From NCBI GenBank assembly GCA_031264545.1, contig JAISDV010000187.1:1-6809 (forward strand): 6,809 nucleotides of DNA, in the 5' to 3' direction. Below are positions 1 to 5,549 of the stretch, piece by piece. This DNA is from Oscillospiraceae bacterium. Lineage in GTDB: Bacteria; Bacillota; Clostridia; Oscillospirales; Oscillospiraceae. Each line of letters starts with the position of its first letter. The first letter of the stretch is position 1. A program made the translations under genes and the position numbers. The notes beneath the pieces were generated by a model, which worked only from the letters and a program-made list of their open reading frames with translations, made no database searches and was not told where the DNA came from.

Positions 1-538
1 CGAGGGCTGCGGTGTGCTCGTCGAGCAAAAGGAGCTTCGGCTTCCTAAGCGTCGCCATAAGGAGTGTCAGCGCCTGGCGCTGCCCGCCGGAAAGCAGGCC
101 GACCTTTTCGCCCATGCGGTCCTCAAGGCCAAGTCCGAGCGTTTTCAGTGCCTCACGGTACTGCTCGCGTTCGGGCTTTGTAACGCCCCAGCGCAGCGTG
201 CGCTTCCCGCCTCTGCGAAACGCCAGCGCAAGATTTTCCTCGATTCCCATGTTTGCGGCCGTACCCATCATCGGATCCTGAAATACCCTGCCGATATACT
301 GCGCACGCTTGTACTCGGACAGTGCGGTCACACGCACGCCGCCGATGAAAATTGAGCCGCCGTCTATCGGCCAAACCCCGGCGATGGCGTTGAGCATAGT
401 CGATTTTCCCGCGCCATTTCCGCCGATAACCGTGAGAAACTCACCCTCGTTCAGGTGCAGGCTGACCCCATACAGCGCCTTTTTTTCATTTATCGTTCCG
501 GTATTGAAGGTTTTACTCACGTGATTGAGGTCAAGCAT
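1..538 (-). CDS. ABC transporter ATP-binding protein, TrpX-type amino-acid importer (partial, C-terminus outside window)
   Basis: This is the cytoplasmic ATPase that powers the importer formed with the permease and lipoprotein encoded just upstream. The 179 visible residues hold Walker A (GGNGAGKST, 39-47), the Q-loop (VFQDP, 85-89), the ABC signature (LLSGGQRQ, 148-155) and Walker B running into the catalytic Glu (LLLLDEH, 169-175). The DEHTAAL sequence after Walker B is, as I recall, typical of ATPases paired with ABC_sub_bind-family binding proteins. The D-loop and switch His lie beyond the window. The ATG at 538 overlaps the permease TGA (531-533), so the two cistrons share 8 bases and are probably translationally coupled. 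A GGGGG lies about 9 bases upstream of the start. The ATPase class is certain; the substrate is inferred from the operon. Confidence 0.93.
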   Translation of the reverse strand, partial: MLDLNHVSKTFNTGTINEKKALYGVSLHLNEGEFLTVIGGNGAGKSTMLNAIAGVWPIDGGSIFIGGVRVTALSEYKRAQYIGRVFQDPMMGTAANMGIEENLALAFRRGGKRTLRWGVTKPEREQYREALKTLGLGLEDRMGEKVGLLSGGQRQALTLLMATLRKPKLLLLDEHTAAL

Positions 539-1514
539 TTTCACCGGCCCCCTTTCTCGCGCGCTTTTCCTGCCGGGCTTCCATTTTCCCGACCGCCGCA
601 AAGGAATTTTTCGCCCGGGCGCGCAGATAGGGAACGGCGAGGAATATCGCCACGATGGCGGCTGTCAGCAGCTTGAGCAGGTCCGTGGGCATTCTCAGCC
701 ACATGACAAGCCCGACGACCAGATAGTAGACCACGCCGCCTATCGTGACAAAGGCCAGCCTGATCGCAAAATTCATGCGTTTGACCAGAAGCGCGTCACC
801 CAATACCTCGCCGATGATGACGGCTGCGAGCCCGATAACGATGGCGCCCTGCCCCATTTTAATGTCCGCGAAGCCCTGGTACTGCGACATCAGCCCGCCG
901 GAGAGCGCGACAAGGCCGTTGGACAGGCATAACGCGATGACCTTCATCAGGTCGATATTGACGCCCTGCGCCTGCGCCATATGCGGATTACAGCCGGTCG
1001 CCCGGATAGCGCTCCCTTGCTCGGTCCCGAAGTACCAATAGAGCAGTGCGATCAGGGCGGCAGCAAAAGCGAGCGCCGTAATAATCGCACCGCTCACGTT
1101 CCTGAGCGATACGATCAGCGTGAATTTATCCACGTTAACGGCTTTATTTGCGCCGCCGAGGATCATCAGGTTGACCGACCACAAAGAAATCTGCGTCAGT
1201 ATTCCGGCGAGGATACCGGGAATACCGAGAATGGTATGCAGAAGCCCCGTAATCAGCCCGGCAAGCATCCCCGCCAGAACGGCGGCCAGCAGCGCGGCAG
1301 GCGCGGGTATGCCCGCGAGAATGAGCACAACAGTGACCGCGCCTCCTGTCGCGAAAGAGCCGTCGACCGTGAGGTCCGCAAAATCAAGCAGGCGGAAACT
1401 GATAAAGACACCGAGCGCCATAATGCCCCAAATTACGCCTTGGGCGATATTGCCGGGAAGCGATGCGGCCAGGCTCAGCGGGTTTAGTGAAGCAAAATAT
1501 GAAAAAATATCCAT
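531..1514 (-). CDS. ABC transporter permease, BPD_transp_2 family (TrpY-like)
   Basis: This 327-residue integral membrane protein forms the translocation channel, probably as a homodimer. It is of the branched-chain amino acid/ribose permease fold (PF02653). About nine hydrophobic segments can be read, near residues 22-40, 55-68, 70-96, 100-118, 143-161, 191-209, 221-238, 250-272 and 280-296. RLLDFADLTVDGSFATGGAV (41-60) and the conserved loop SGGLMSQYQGFADIKMGQGA (205-224) match my memory of permeases that partner TrpX-like binding proteins. The C-terminal tail is short and basic. I place the start at 1514 because AGGAAAGGA lies just upstream (6 bases before the ATG). The longer open frame up to 1607 would run through two intergenic hairpins and add residues that do not look like a signal or membrane segment. 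The 3' end overlaps the ATPase start. Confidence 0.93.
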   Translation of the reverse strand: MDIFSYFASLNPLSLAASLPGNIAQGVIWGIMALGVFISFRLLDFADLTVDGSFATGGAVTVVLILAGIPAPAALLAAVLAGMLAGLITGLLHTILGIPGILAGILTQISLWSVNLMILGGANKAVNVDKFTLIVSLRNVSGAIITALAFAAALIALLYWYFGTEQGSAIRATGCNPHMAQAQGVNIDLMKVIALCLSNGLVALSGGLMSQYQGFADIKMGQGAIVIGLAAVIIGEVLGDALLVKRMNFAIRLAFVTIGGVVYYLVVGLVMWLRMPTDLLKLLTAAIVAIFLAVPYLRARAKNSFAAVGKMEARQEKRARKGAGENA

Positions 1515-1548
1515 ATCGGTTCCTTTCCTGAAGCCGAAAACGGGAACA

Positions 1549-1605
1549 CGGACAGAAAGCTTCTGTCCGAATACAGCGGCGGCGCCTTGAAATTCAGGGC
1601 GCCGC
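1549..1605 (-). other. Two tandem intercistronic RNA hairpins
   Basis: The 108-base gap between the lipoprotein and permease genes folds as two perfect inverted repeats on the minus-strand transcript. The first, at 1579-1605, is an 8-bp stem (GCGGCGCC/GGCGCCGC) with an 11-base loop that can itself pair partly. The second, at 1549-1569, is an 8-bp stem (CGGACAGA/TCTGTCCG) with a 5-base loop. Neither is followed by a U tract, so they are unlikely to be full terminators. Such structures commonly protect the upstream message from 3' exonucleases, which would raise the amount of binding protein relative to permease. That role is inference. Confidence 0.6.
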
Positions 1606-1622
1606 ATACGGCTTTCCGAGCT

Positions 1623-2579
1623 TTATTCGGCGGCTATCGCCTCGTAATCGGAGGGGATCGTCACTCCGAGGGCTTCGGATATCTCGGCATTGTACTGCTT
1701 GGTGAACGGGGGCGCGCACTGGATCTCCATAGTCGCGGGGTCTGCGCCGTTTACGAGTATCTCATAAGCCATCAGCCCGGTCGCGTAACCGAGGTCGTAA
1801 TAGCTGATCGAGAGGGTCGCAACGCCGCAACCGGCGCAAATACCTGACTCACCGGCGACTATCGGCACGCCGACGGGAACACAGACGTTCTTAATGATCT
1901 CCGTATTGGACGCAACGGTGTTGTCGGTTGGCAGGTAGATCACGTCCGATTCGGCCGCGGCCGCGACTGCGACCGTCTGGAGATCGTTGGAATCAGAGAA
2001 AGTATATTCCCGGCAGGCATAGCCCATGCCGGTCAGATACTCCGTGATCACGTCGGACTGGTATTTGGAATTCGGCTCAGCCGAGCAATAGAGGATGCCG
2101 ACATTTTTCGCGTCCGGAAACAGCTCGTTAAGAACGGCCGCCTGCTGGTCCAGCGGAGCGAGGTCGCTCGTTCCGGAAATGTTCTTGCCGGTGACACCCG
2201 TCCAGCCTTCGATTCCGAGGGCAGTGGCGTAATCGGTCACCGAGGTGCCGAGAACGGGAATCTCAGCGGTCGCGGACTGAGCGGCCTGAAGCGCGGGCGT
2301 CGCGTTTGCCATGATAAGATCGACCTTGGCGGAGACCAGCTGGTTTGCGATGATCGCGCAGGCCGGAACGTCGCCCGAGGCGTTCTGCTCATCGAAGCTG
2401 ACCTTGTCGCCGAGTTTTTCAGTGAGCGCCGCCCTGAAGCCCTGCGTTGCCGCGTCGAGCGCAGGATGCTGAACGAGCTGGATAATGCCGACGTTATAGT
2501 TTTCATTTTTTCCGCCGCAAGCCGTGAGGGAGAGCACCATGATGGCGGCAAGCAGGAGCGCTGATAATTTCTTTTTCAT
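1623..2579 (-). CDS. Substrate-binding lipoprotein of an ABC importer (ABC_sub_bind / TrpX-like family)
   Basis: This 318-residue protein captures the substrate outside the membrane and hands it to the permease. It opens with a lipoprotein signal peptide: MKKK, a hydrophobic core at 5-18, then the lipobox LTAC with the lipidated Cys at 21. The mature part starts with VGIIQLVQHPALDAATQGF (30-48), a signature of the ABC_sub_bind family (PF04392). VTGKNISGTSDLAPL (129-143) and the SYYDLGYATG segment (259-268) also fit. Relatives are annotated as tryptophan-binding TrpX, and I recall structures of relatives with Phe or Trp bound; I could not check this. AAGGAG at 2587-2592, 7 bases before the ATG, fixes the start. 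A CAGC motif (248-251) and other Cys residues are unusual for an exported protein and fit an anaerobe. The gene sits behind the attenuator at 2611-2788 and is first in the operon. Confidence 0.92.
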   Translation of the reverse strand: MKKKLSALLLAAIMVLSLTACGGKNENYNVGIIQLVQHPALDAATQGFRAALTEKLGDKVSFDEQNASGDVPACAIIANQLVSAKVDLIMANATPALQAAQSATAEIPVLGTSVTDYATALGIEGWTGVTGKNISGTSDLAPLDQQAAVLNELFPDAKNVGILYCSAEPNSKYQSDVITEYLTGMGYACREYTFSDSNDLQTVAVAAAAESDVIYLPTDNTVASNTEIIKNVCVPVGVPIVAGESGICAGCGVATLSISYYDLGYATGLMAYEILVNGADPATMEIQCAPPFTKQYNAEISEALGVTIPSDYEAIAAE

Positions 2580-2610
2580 ATATTTTCTCCTTAAATATAG
2601 TCTGGATATT

Positions 2611-2646
2611 AAAAAACAGCGACCGCCTTTTCAGACGAACCGCCGC
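2611..2646 (-). terminator. Intrinsic terminator (attenuator) upstream of the transporter operon
   Basis: In the minus-strand RNA, the arm GCGGCGGUUCGUCU (2646-2633) pairs with AGGCGGUCGCUGU (2628-2616) around a GAAA tetraloop (2632-2629). I count 13 base pairs, including G-U pairs, with a single bulged U. Six consecutive U residues (2616-2611) follow, one of which closes the stem. This is a textbook Rho-independent terminator, yet it lies inside the 5' leader, 31 bases before the lipoprotein ATG and 46 bases after the leader-peptide stop codon. That position makes it an attenuator rather than the end of a gene. Confidence 0.8.
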
Positions 2647-2685
2647 ATATCCCTGTAATAATGGCCCTATCGTTCTGTTTCGGCA
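2624..2685 (-). promoter_or_regulatory. Candidate antiterminator pairing
   Basis: The RNA segment CAGAACGA (2677-2670), just after the leader ORF, can pair with UCGUCUG (2638-2632). This gives 7 bp with one bulged A and uses the loop-proximal part of the terminator's 5' arm. The helix can continue beyond a 4x4 internal loop with UGCC (2685-2682) pairing to GGCG (2627-2624), which takes up part of the terminator's 3' arm. The two structures therefore exclude each other. A ribosome parked on the leader stop codon would cover about 2681-2692 and weaken this pairing. One stalled upstream on the Phe/Tyr codons would leave it free. The pairing was found by eye, with no energy calculation. Confidence 0.5.
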
Positions 2686-2727
2686 TGCATATTCACTTTA
2701 CCCCACGGCAAAAGTAAAAAAATGCAT
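2685..2727 (-). promoter_or_regulatory. Possible pause hairpin overlapping the aromatic leader codons
   Basis: AUGCAU within the leader ORF (2722-2727, covering Tyr21 to Phe23) is complementary to AUGCAU just after the leader stop (2685-2690). Inside this, UUUAC (2714-2718) pairs with GUAAA (2697-2701), with further A-U and G-U pairs possible between the two helices. The place corresponds to the 1:2 pause hairpin of trp-type attenuators, where control codons lie in the first arm. The stem is A-U rich and this is the weakest of the three leader structures. Confidence 0.35.
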
Positions 2728-2788
2728 AGCTAAACAAGCCCGCCTCAGTACGGATATTATTGCCAAAATAAGACGACATCCGACACAT
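2693..2788 (-). CDS. Phe/Tyr-rich leader peptide (31 aa)
   Basis: This small ORF is placed like an attenuator leader peptide. Its translation probably matters more than its product. AAGGAGG (2797-2803) sits 8 bases before the ATG, the best Shine-Dalgarno in the window. The ORF begins about 33 bases after the predicted transcription start. The peptide starts MCRMSSYFGNN and contains FSYAFFYF at residues 19-26 (codons at 2734-2711), where six of eight residues are Phe or Tyr. In all, 8 of 31 residues are aromatic and none is Trp. It ends RGVK then TGA. A terminator and a competing antiterminator follow, and the downstream operon encodes a transporter of a family linked to aromatic amino acids. 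The frame is open further upstream, but that stretch contains the promoter. I know no named homologue. Confidence 0.75.
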   Translation of the reverse strand: MCRMSSYFGNNIRTEAGLFSYAFFYFCRGVK

Positions 2789-2827
2789 TTTAGGGGCCTC
2801 CTTCCACAAAGCCTTTACTTGTTTATT

Positions 2828-2856
2828 AGTATATTGCTTTAACAGCGCAAAGTCAA
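2828..2856 (-). promoter_or_regulatory. Sigma-A promoter of the leader and transporter operon
   Basis: On the minus strand, TTGACT (2851-2856) and TATACT (2828-2833) are separated by exactly 17 bases. Each hexamer differs from the sigma-A/sigma-70 consensus at one position. Transcription should start near 2820-2822, giving a 5' leader of about 240 bases before the lipoprotein gene and about 33 before the leader peptide. An A/T-rich stretch lies upstream of the -35 box. A strong constitutive promoter fits control by attenuation downstream rather than by initiation. Confidence 0.8.
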
Positions 2857-3012
2857 CTGTGATAAATTCTAAAACGCCTGCCGGATATGAACACAATTTT
2901 CAGCTTATGCACAAGCTTAAGCAGCCGACACACAATATGATATGTGCACAAGCATTACAGCATGTTCGTCCCAAGGAGCCGCGTGTTTAAAGGCGCGGAC
3001 ATCGGCTTCGGT
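2857..3012. other. Intergenic DNA between thrC and the transporter promoter
   Basis: This stretch is clearly richer in A and T than the flanking genes and holds no convincing gene on either strand. It should contain the 3' end of the thrC message, but I see no good intrinsic terminator. The best candidate is a 5-bp stem, CCGCG/CGCGG at 2979-2998 with a 10-base loop and no U tract. Imperfect direct repeats (2891-2953) lie upstream of the promoter. Readthrough from the thrC operon into the leader is therefore possible, and would also be subject to the attenuator. Confidence 0.5.
2891..2953. repeat. Pair of imperfect direct repeats upstream of the promoter
   Basis: On the plus strand, ACACAAT followed by TGCACAAGC occurs twice: 2891-2897 with 2908-2916, and 2930-2936 with 2945-2953. 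Unit length is about 24-26 bases and the period is 37-39 bases. The second copy overlaps a near-palindrome (CACAATATGATATGTG, 2931-2946) and TGTGCACA. The repeats lie roughly 70-130 bases upstream of the predicted start of transcription, a possible place for a regulator to bind. No known operator was recognised. Confidence 0.35.
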
Positions 3013-4488
3013 TTATGAGAGAAAGTCCAGAACAAGCGCCTGCATTTTTTCCTTCGGGACGCAGCCGGTAAATCGCTGCGTCTTTCCGAAAAGTCCGGTC
3101 AGAGGCTTCGGCGGCCTGGTGGACGTCGCGGCGGCGAGTTTTTCAATCAGCTCCGCACCGGGGACGGCGCTGTTCTGCCCAAGCGCATCCAGAACGCTGT
3201 CACAGAACTTGTACGGGCTCGCAGTAGAAACAATGACGGCCGGAAAGCGCGCGCCTGTTTCGCGCATTTCCGCAAGCACAGCATAGGCGTCTGCGGTGTG
3301 CGTATCCATCAAATAGCCGGTTTTTGCAAAGAGCTCCGCGATAAAAGCCTTGGCCGTACCGTCGGTCGCGCAGCCGCAGTCGAAGTCGGCCCTGATCGCG
3401 GCGAGGACCTCCGCACCGACATCGTACCTGCCGGTTGCTTTCAGCGCTTCCATCCAGCCCTTTACAGCGGTGTCGCCGGAGAGCATGAACAGGAGACGCT
3501 CGAGGTTTGAGGAGACAAGGATGTCCATTGAAGGCGAAACGGTCGTATGAAACGCCCGGTTTCGGTCGTAAACGCCGGTATTGATGAAATCGGTCAGGAC
3601 ATTATTCGCGTTTGAGGCGCAGATCAGCCTGCGGATGGGCAAGCCCATTTTTTTTGCGTACCAACCGGCGAGTATATCACCAAAGTTGCCCGTCGGCACG
3701 CAGAAATCCAGCCCATCTCCAAGCTTTATCCTTCCGGAGGAGACAAAATCGCAGTAGGACGAGAAATAGTAGACGATCTGCGGCAGCAGGCGTCCCCAGT
3801 TGATGGAATTTGCCGAGGAAAGGAACACACCCTTCTTGTCGAGCGTTTGCATGAAATCCCGGTCACCGAAAACCTGCTTCACGCCGGCCTGCACATCATC
3901 AAAGTTGCCCTTGACGGCGGAAACGAGAACGTTTTCGCCGCGCTGGGTCGTCATCTGGCGCTTCTGGACCTCCGAAACGCCGTTATACGGATAAAAAACG
4001 ACGATCGAAGCGCCCTCGACGTCGGCAAAGCCTTCGAGCGCGGCCTTACCCGTATCGCCGGAGGTCGCGACGAGGATACACACCCTGCGCGTTTCGCCGA
4101 GCTTTTTGAGTGAGGCGGTCAGGAGCCTCGGAAGCATCTGCAGCGCCATGTCCTTGAAAGCGCAGGTCGGGCCGTGCCACAGCTCGAGAATGCCGGTGTC
4201 TGCATCGAGAAAACGCGTCGGGGCGATTTCCGCGCTGTCGTAGTTGGCCGAATAGGTCTCTCCGACGAAAGCCGTCAGCTCCGCCTCGGTGAATTCATCC
4301 AGGTATCTCCCAATGACGGCCACCGCTTTTTCGCGGTAATCTCTGCCGCGGAGCTGCCTGATCTCATCGAGAGAAAGCTGCGGAATGCTCTGAGGAACGA
4401 AAAGGCCGCCGTCGCGCGCAAGCCCCTGCGCGATCGCGGCGGCAGCGGAAACGCCGTTGCGCCTGTCTCTCGTGCTGTAATACTGCAT
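3013..4488 (-). CDS. thrC: Threonine synthase
   Basis: This cytoplasmic, PLP-dependent enzyme converts O-phospho-L-homoserine to L-threonine and phosphate, the last step of threonine synthesis. The 491-residue protein is full length for the longer class of ThrC. The N-terminal part (MQYYSTRD, then GLARDGGLFVP at 22-32) is typical. The PLP Schiff-base lysine is Lys112 in GPTCAFKDMALQ (106-117). The family motifs LVATSGDTGKAA (139-150), SANSINWGRLLPQ (225-237) and VPTGNFGDILAG (264-275) follow, the last binding the PLP phosphate in this fold. AAGGAG (4496-4501) overlaps the yraN stop codon and lies 7 bases before the ATG, so the two genes are 11 bases apart and surely co-transcribed. No hom or thrB is nearby. 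The gene appears to be an addition to the end of the lepB-rbgA-rnhB-yraN block. Confidence 0.97.
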   Translation of the reverse strand: MQYYSTRDRRNGVSAAAAIAQGLARDGGLFVPQSIPQLSLDEIRQLRGRDYREKAVAVIGRYLDEFTEAELTAFVGETYSANYDSAEIAPTRFLDADTGILELWHGPTCAFKDMALQMLPRLLTASLKKLGETRRVCILVATSGDTGKAALEGFADVEGASIVVFYPYNGVSEVQKRQMTTQRGENVLVSAVKGNFDDVQAGVKQVFGDRDFMQTLDKKGVFLSSANSINWGRLLPQIVYYFSSYCDFVSSGRIKLGDGLDFCVPTGNFGDILAGWYAKKMGLPIRRLICASNANNVLTDFINTGVYDRNRAFHTTVSPSMDILVSSNLERLLFMLSGDTAVKGWMEALKATGRYDVGAEVLAAIRADFDCGCATDGTAKAFIAELFAKTGYLMDTHTADAYAVLAEMRETGARFPAVIVSTASPYKFCDSVLDALGQNSAVPGAELIEKLAAATSTRPPKPLTGLFGKTQRFTGCVPKEKMQALVLDFLS

Positions 4489-4499
4489 CTGAAAGCTCC

Positions 4500-4862
4500 T
4501 TACTGAAACGCGTTTTCTATGTGATTGATCTTCACAGCCGCGGATGAAGCGCCTCCAGCGGCGTAAATCTCGATCACGTCGAAGCGCGGCTGGAGACCCG
4601 TCTCGTTCTGAGAGAGCCAGAGCGCGGCGGTTTTGATGATCTTTTTCTGCTTCGCCCTTGTGACGAATTCCTTTGCCTCGGCAAAGCCGTCCGATTTCCG
4701 GAGCTTGACCTCGGCAAAAACGATGTACCGCGTGTCCGCCGCAATGATGTCGACCTCTCCGAAGCGGCAGGAATAATTCAGGCCTACAAGCTTATAACGC
4801 TTTTTTTTGAGATAATCCGCGGCGGCCTGCTCGCCGAAGCGGCCGGTGAGCTTTTTATCCAT
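4500..4862 (-). CDS. yraN: YraN family protein (UPF0102), restriction-endonuclease-like fold
   Basis: This 120-residue protein matches the usual length and order of the UPF0102/YraN family. The family has a nuclease-like fold related to Holliday-junction resolvases, with a biochemical role that is poorly defined. The N-terminal TGRFGEQAAADYL (6-18) is the family signature. The PD-(D/E)XK-type active site can be read as Glu36 and Asp38 in FGEVDIIA, with Glu51-Val-Lys53 in FAEVK. A conserved RFDVIEI lies at 93-99. The start at 4862 is chosen because AAAGGA precedes it by about 6-7 bases and the protein then begins as its homologues do. The frame extends to 4946 but that would overlap rnhB and add a stretch unlike the family. 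It follows rnhB, as in many Firmicutes, which suggests a nucleic-acid role. Confidence 0.9.
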   Translation of the reverse strand: MDKKLTGRFGEQAAADYLKKKRYKLVGLNYSCRFGEVDIIAADTRYIVFAEVKLRKSDGFAEAKEFVTRAKQKKIIKTAALWLSQNETGLQPRFDVIEIYAAGGASSAAVKINHIENAFQ

Positions 4863-4874
4863 ATGCTGTCCTTT

Positions 4875-4887
4875 CGCGGCGGCCGCG
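4875..4887 (-). other. Short GC hairpin just upstream of the yraN ribosome binding site
   Basis: The 55-base gap between rnhB and yraN contains CGCGG-CCG-CCGCG on the minus strand, a 5-bp all-GC stem with a 3-base loop. It ends immediately before the AAAGGA of yraN. It might reduce yraN initiation or mark an RNA processing point. In such GC-rich DNA it may also be chance. Confidence 0.3.
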
Positions 4888-4917
4888 GAGCGAACGAAAA
4901 CGCCGCATGTCCCAAGG

Positions 4918-5538
4918 TCAGACAGCGCTGTTTCGCCGCCCGGCATAGAACTTTCTCAGAAAAGAGCCGCGGTGTATCTCGCAGGGACCGAATTCCGAAA
5001 GCGCGTCATAGTGCGCCTGCGTCCCGTAGCCCTTGTGCTTTGCAAAGCCGTACAGAGGATATTTTTCATCCAATACCGCCATCAGCCGGTCCCGCGTCAC
5101 CTTCGCGAGTATCGAAGCGGCGGCTATACTCGCGCATTTCGCGTCGCCTCCGACGACGGACAGGCCGTTATATTTCAGCCCTTTAAGCGTGTTTCCGTCG
5201 ACGAGACAAAGCTCGGGCAAGGGCGTGAGCTGCGCGATCGCGCGGTTCATGGCGAGAAAGGACGCATAAAGTATATTCAGCGCTTCGATCTCCGCGACAT
5301 CCGCGAAAGCGATACCAAAGGAAAGCGCTTTTTCAATAATCACATGATAGAGCGCTTCGCGCTTGTTTGCCGTGAGCTTTTTTGAGTCGTTCAGTCCGCT
5401 GATCTCCGCGCCGTGGGGCAGGATCACCGCCGCGGCGCACACAGGGCCGGCAAGCGGGCCTCTCCCTGCTTCATCCACTCCGCAGAGGGATGCGGCGCCC
5501 TGCTGCAGGAGCGCCCGCTCTATCGCCCAAAGATCCAT
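4918..5538 (-). CDS. rnhB: Ribonuclease HII
   Basis: RNase HII cuts the RNA strand of RNA-DNA hybrids and removes single ribonucleotides left in DNA. The 206-residue protein has the usual size. The catalytic acidic set is complete: Asp22 and Glu23 in GVDEAGRGPLAGPV (20-33), Asp114 in LVDGN and Asp132 in GGDAK. The spacings between them match E. coli RnhB (Asp16, Glu17, Asp108, Asp126). SIAAASILAKVTRDRLM (137-153) and HKGYGTQAHYDAL (168-180) are further signatures. The start at 5538 lies 11 bases after the rbgA stop and has no recognisable Shine-Dalgarno, only a run of alternating G and C. Translation probably depends on coupling to rbgA. No better start codon is visible downstream before the active-site motif. 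Confidence 0.96.
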   Translation of the reverse strand: MDLWAIERALLQQGAASLCGVDEAGRGPLAGPVCAAAVILPHGAEISGLNDSKKLTANKREALYHVIIEKALSFGIAFADVAEIEALNILYASFLAMNRAIAQLTPLPELCLVDGNTLKGLKYNGLSVVGGDAKCASIAAASILAKVTRDRLMAVLDEKYPLYGFAKHKGYGTQAHYDALSEFGPCEIHRGSFLRKFYAGRRNSAV

Positions 5539-5549
5539 CGGCGCGCGCG

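Noticed and set aside
525..1590. Long plus-strand open frames opposite the permease (for example 525-932, 981-1487, 1120-1590)
   Set aside because: They are antisense shadows of a GC-rich membrane protein gene, with compositions rich in Arg, Ser and Pro and no recognisable domain. The same holds for all other plus-strand frames in the window.
531..1607. Permease start at 1607
   Set aside because: The extra 31 codons cross both intergenic hairpins and have no ribosome binding site or family similarity; the ATG at 1514 has AGGAAAGGA before it.
2611..2680. A longer terminator using AAACAG (2680-2675) paired with CUGUUU
   Set aside because: It needs bulges, an internal loop and a loop of about 35 bases. 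The local 13-bp hairpin with a GAAA tetraloop is far better and abuts the same U tract.
2580..2827. A T-box or other known riboswitch in the transporter leader
   Set aside because: I looked for the conserved T-box bulge sequence (GGGTGG followed by ACC) and found nothing like it. A short translated ORF followed by a terminator explains the region better.
2693..2896. A 67-codon version of the leader ORF starting at 2896
   Set aside because: Its first half contains the -35 and -10 boxes and has no Shine-Dalgarno; the transcript should start after it. The ATG at 2788 has AAGGAGG at ideal spacing.
2979..2998. Intrinsic terminator for the thrC operon
   Set aside because: Only a 5-bp stem with a 10-base loop and no U tract. 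The 5-bp stem at 2902-2917 (AGCTT/AAGCT) also lacks a U tract.
4500..4946. yraN start at 4946
   Set aside because: It would overlap the end of rnhB and add residues unlike the family. Starting at 4862 gives the normal length and a good Shine-Dalgarno.
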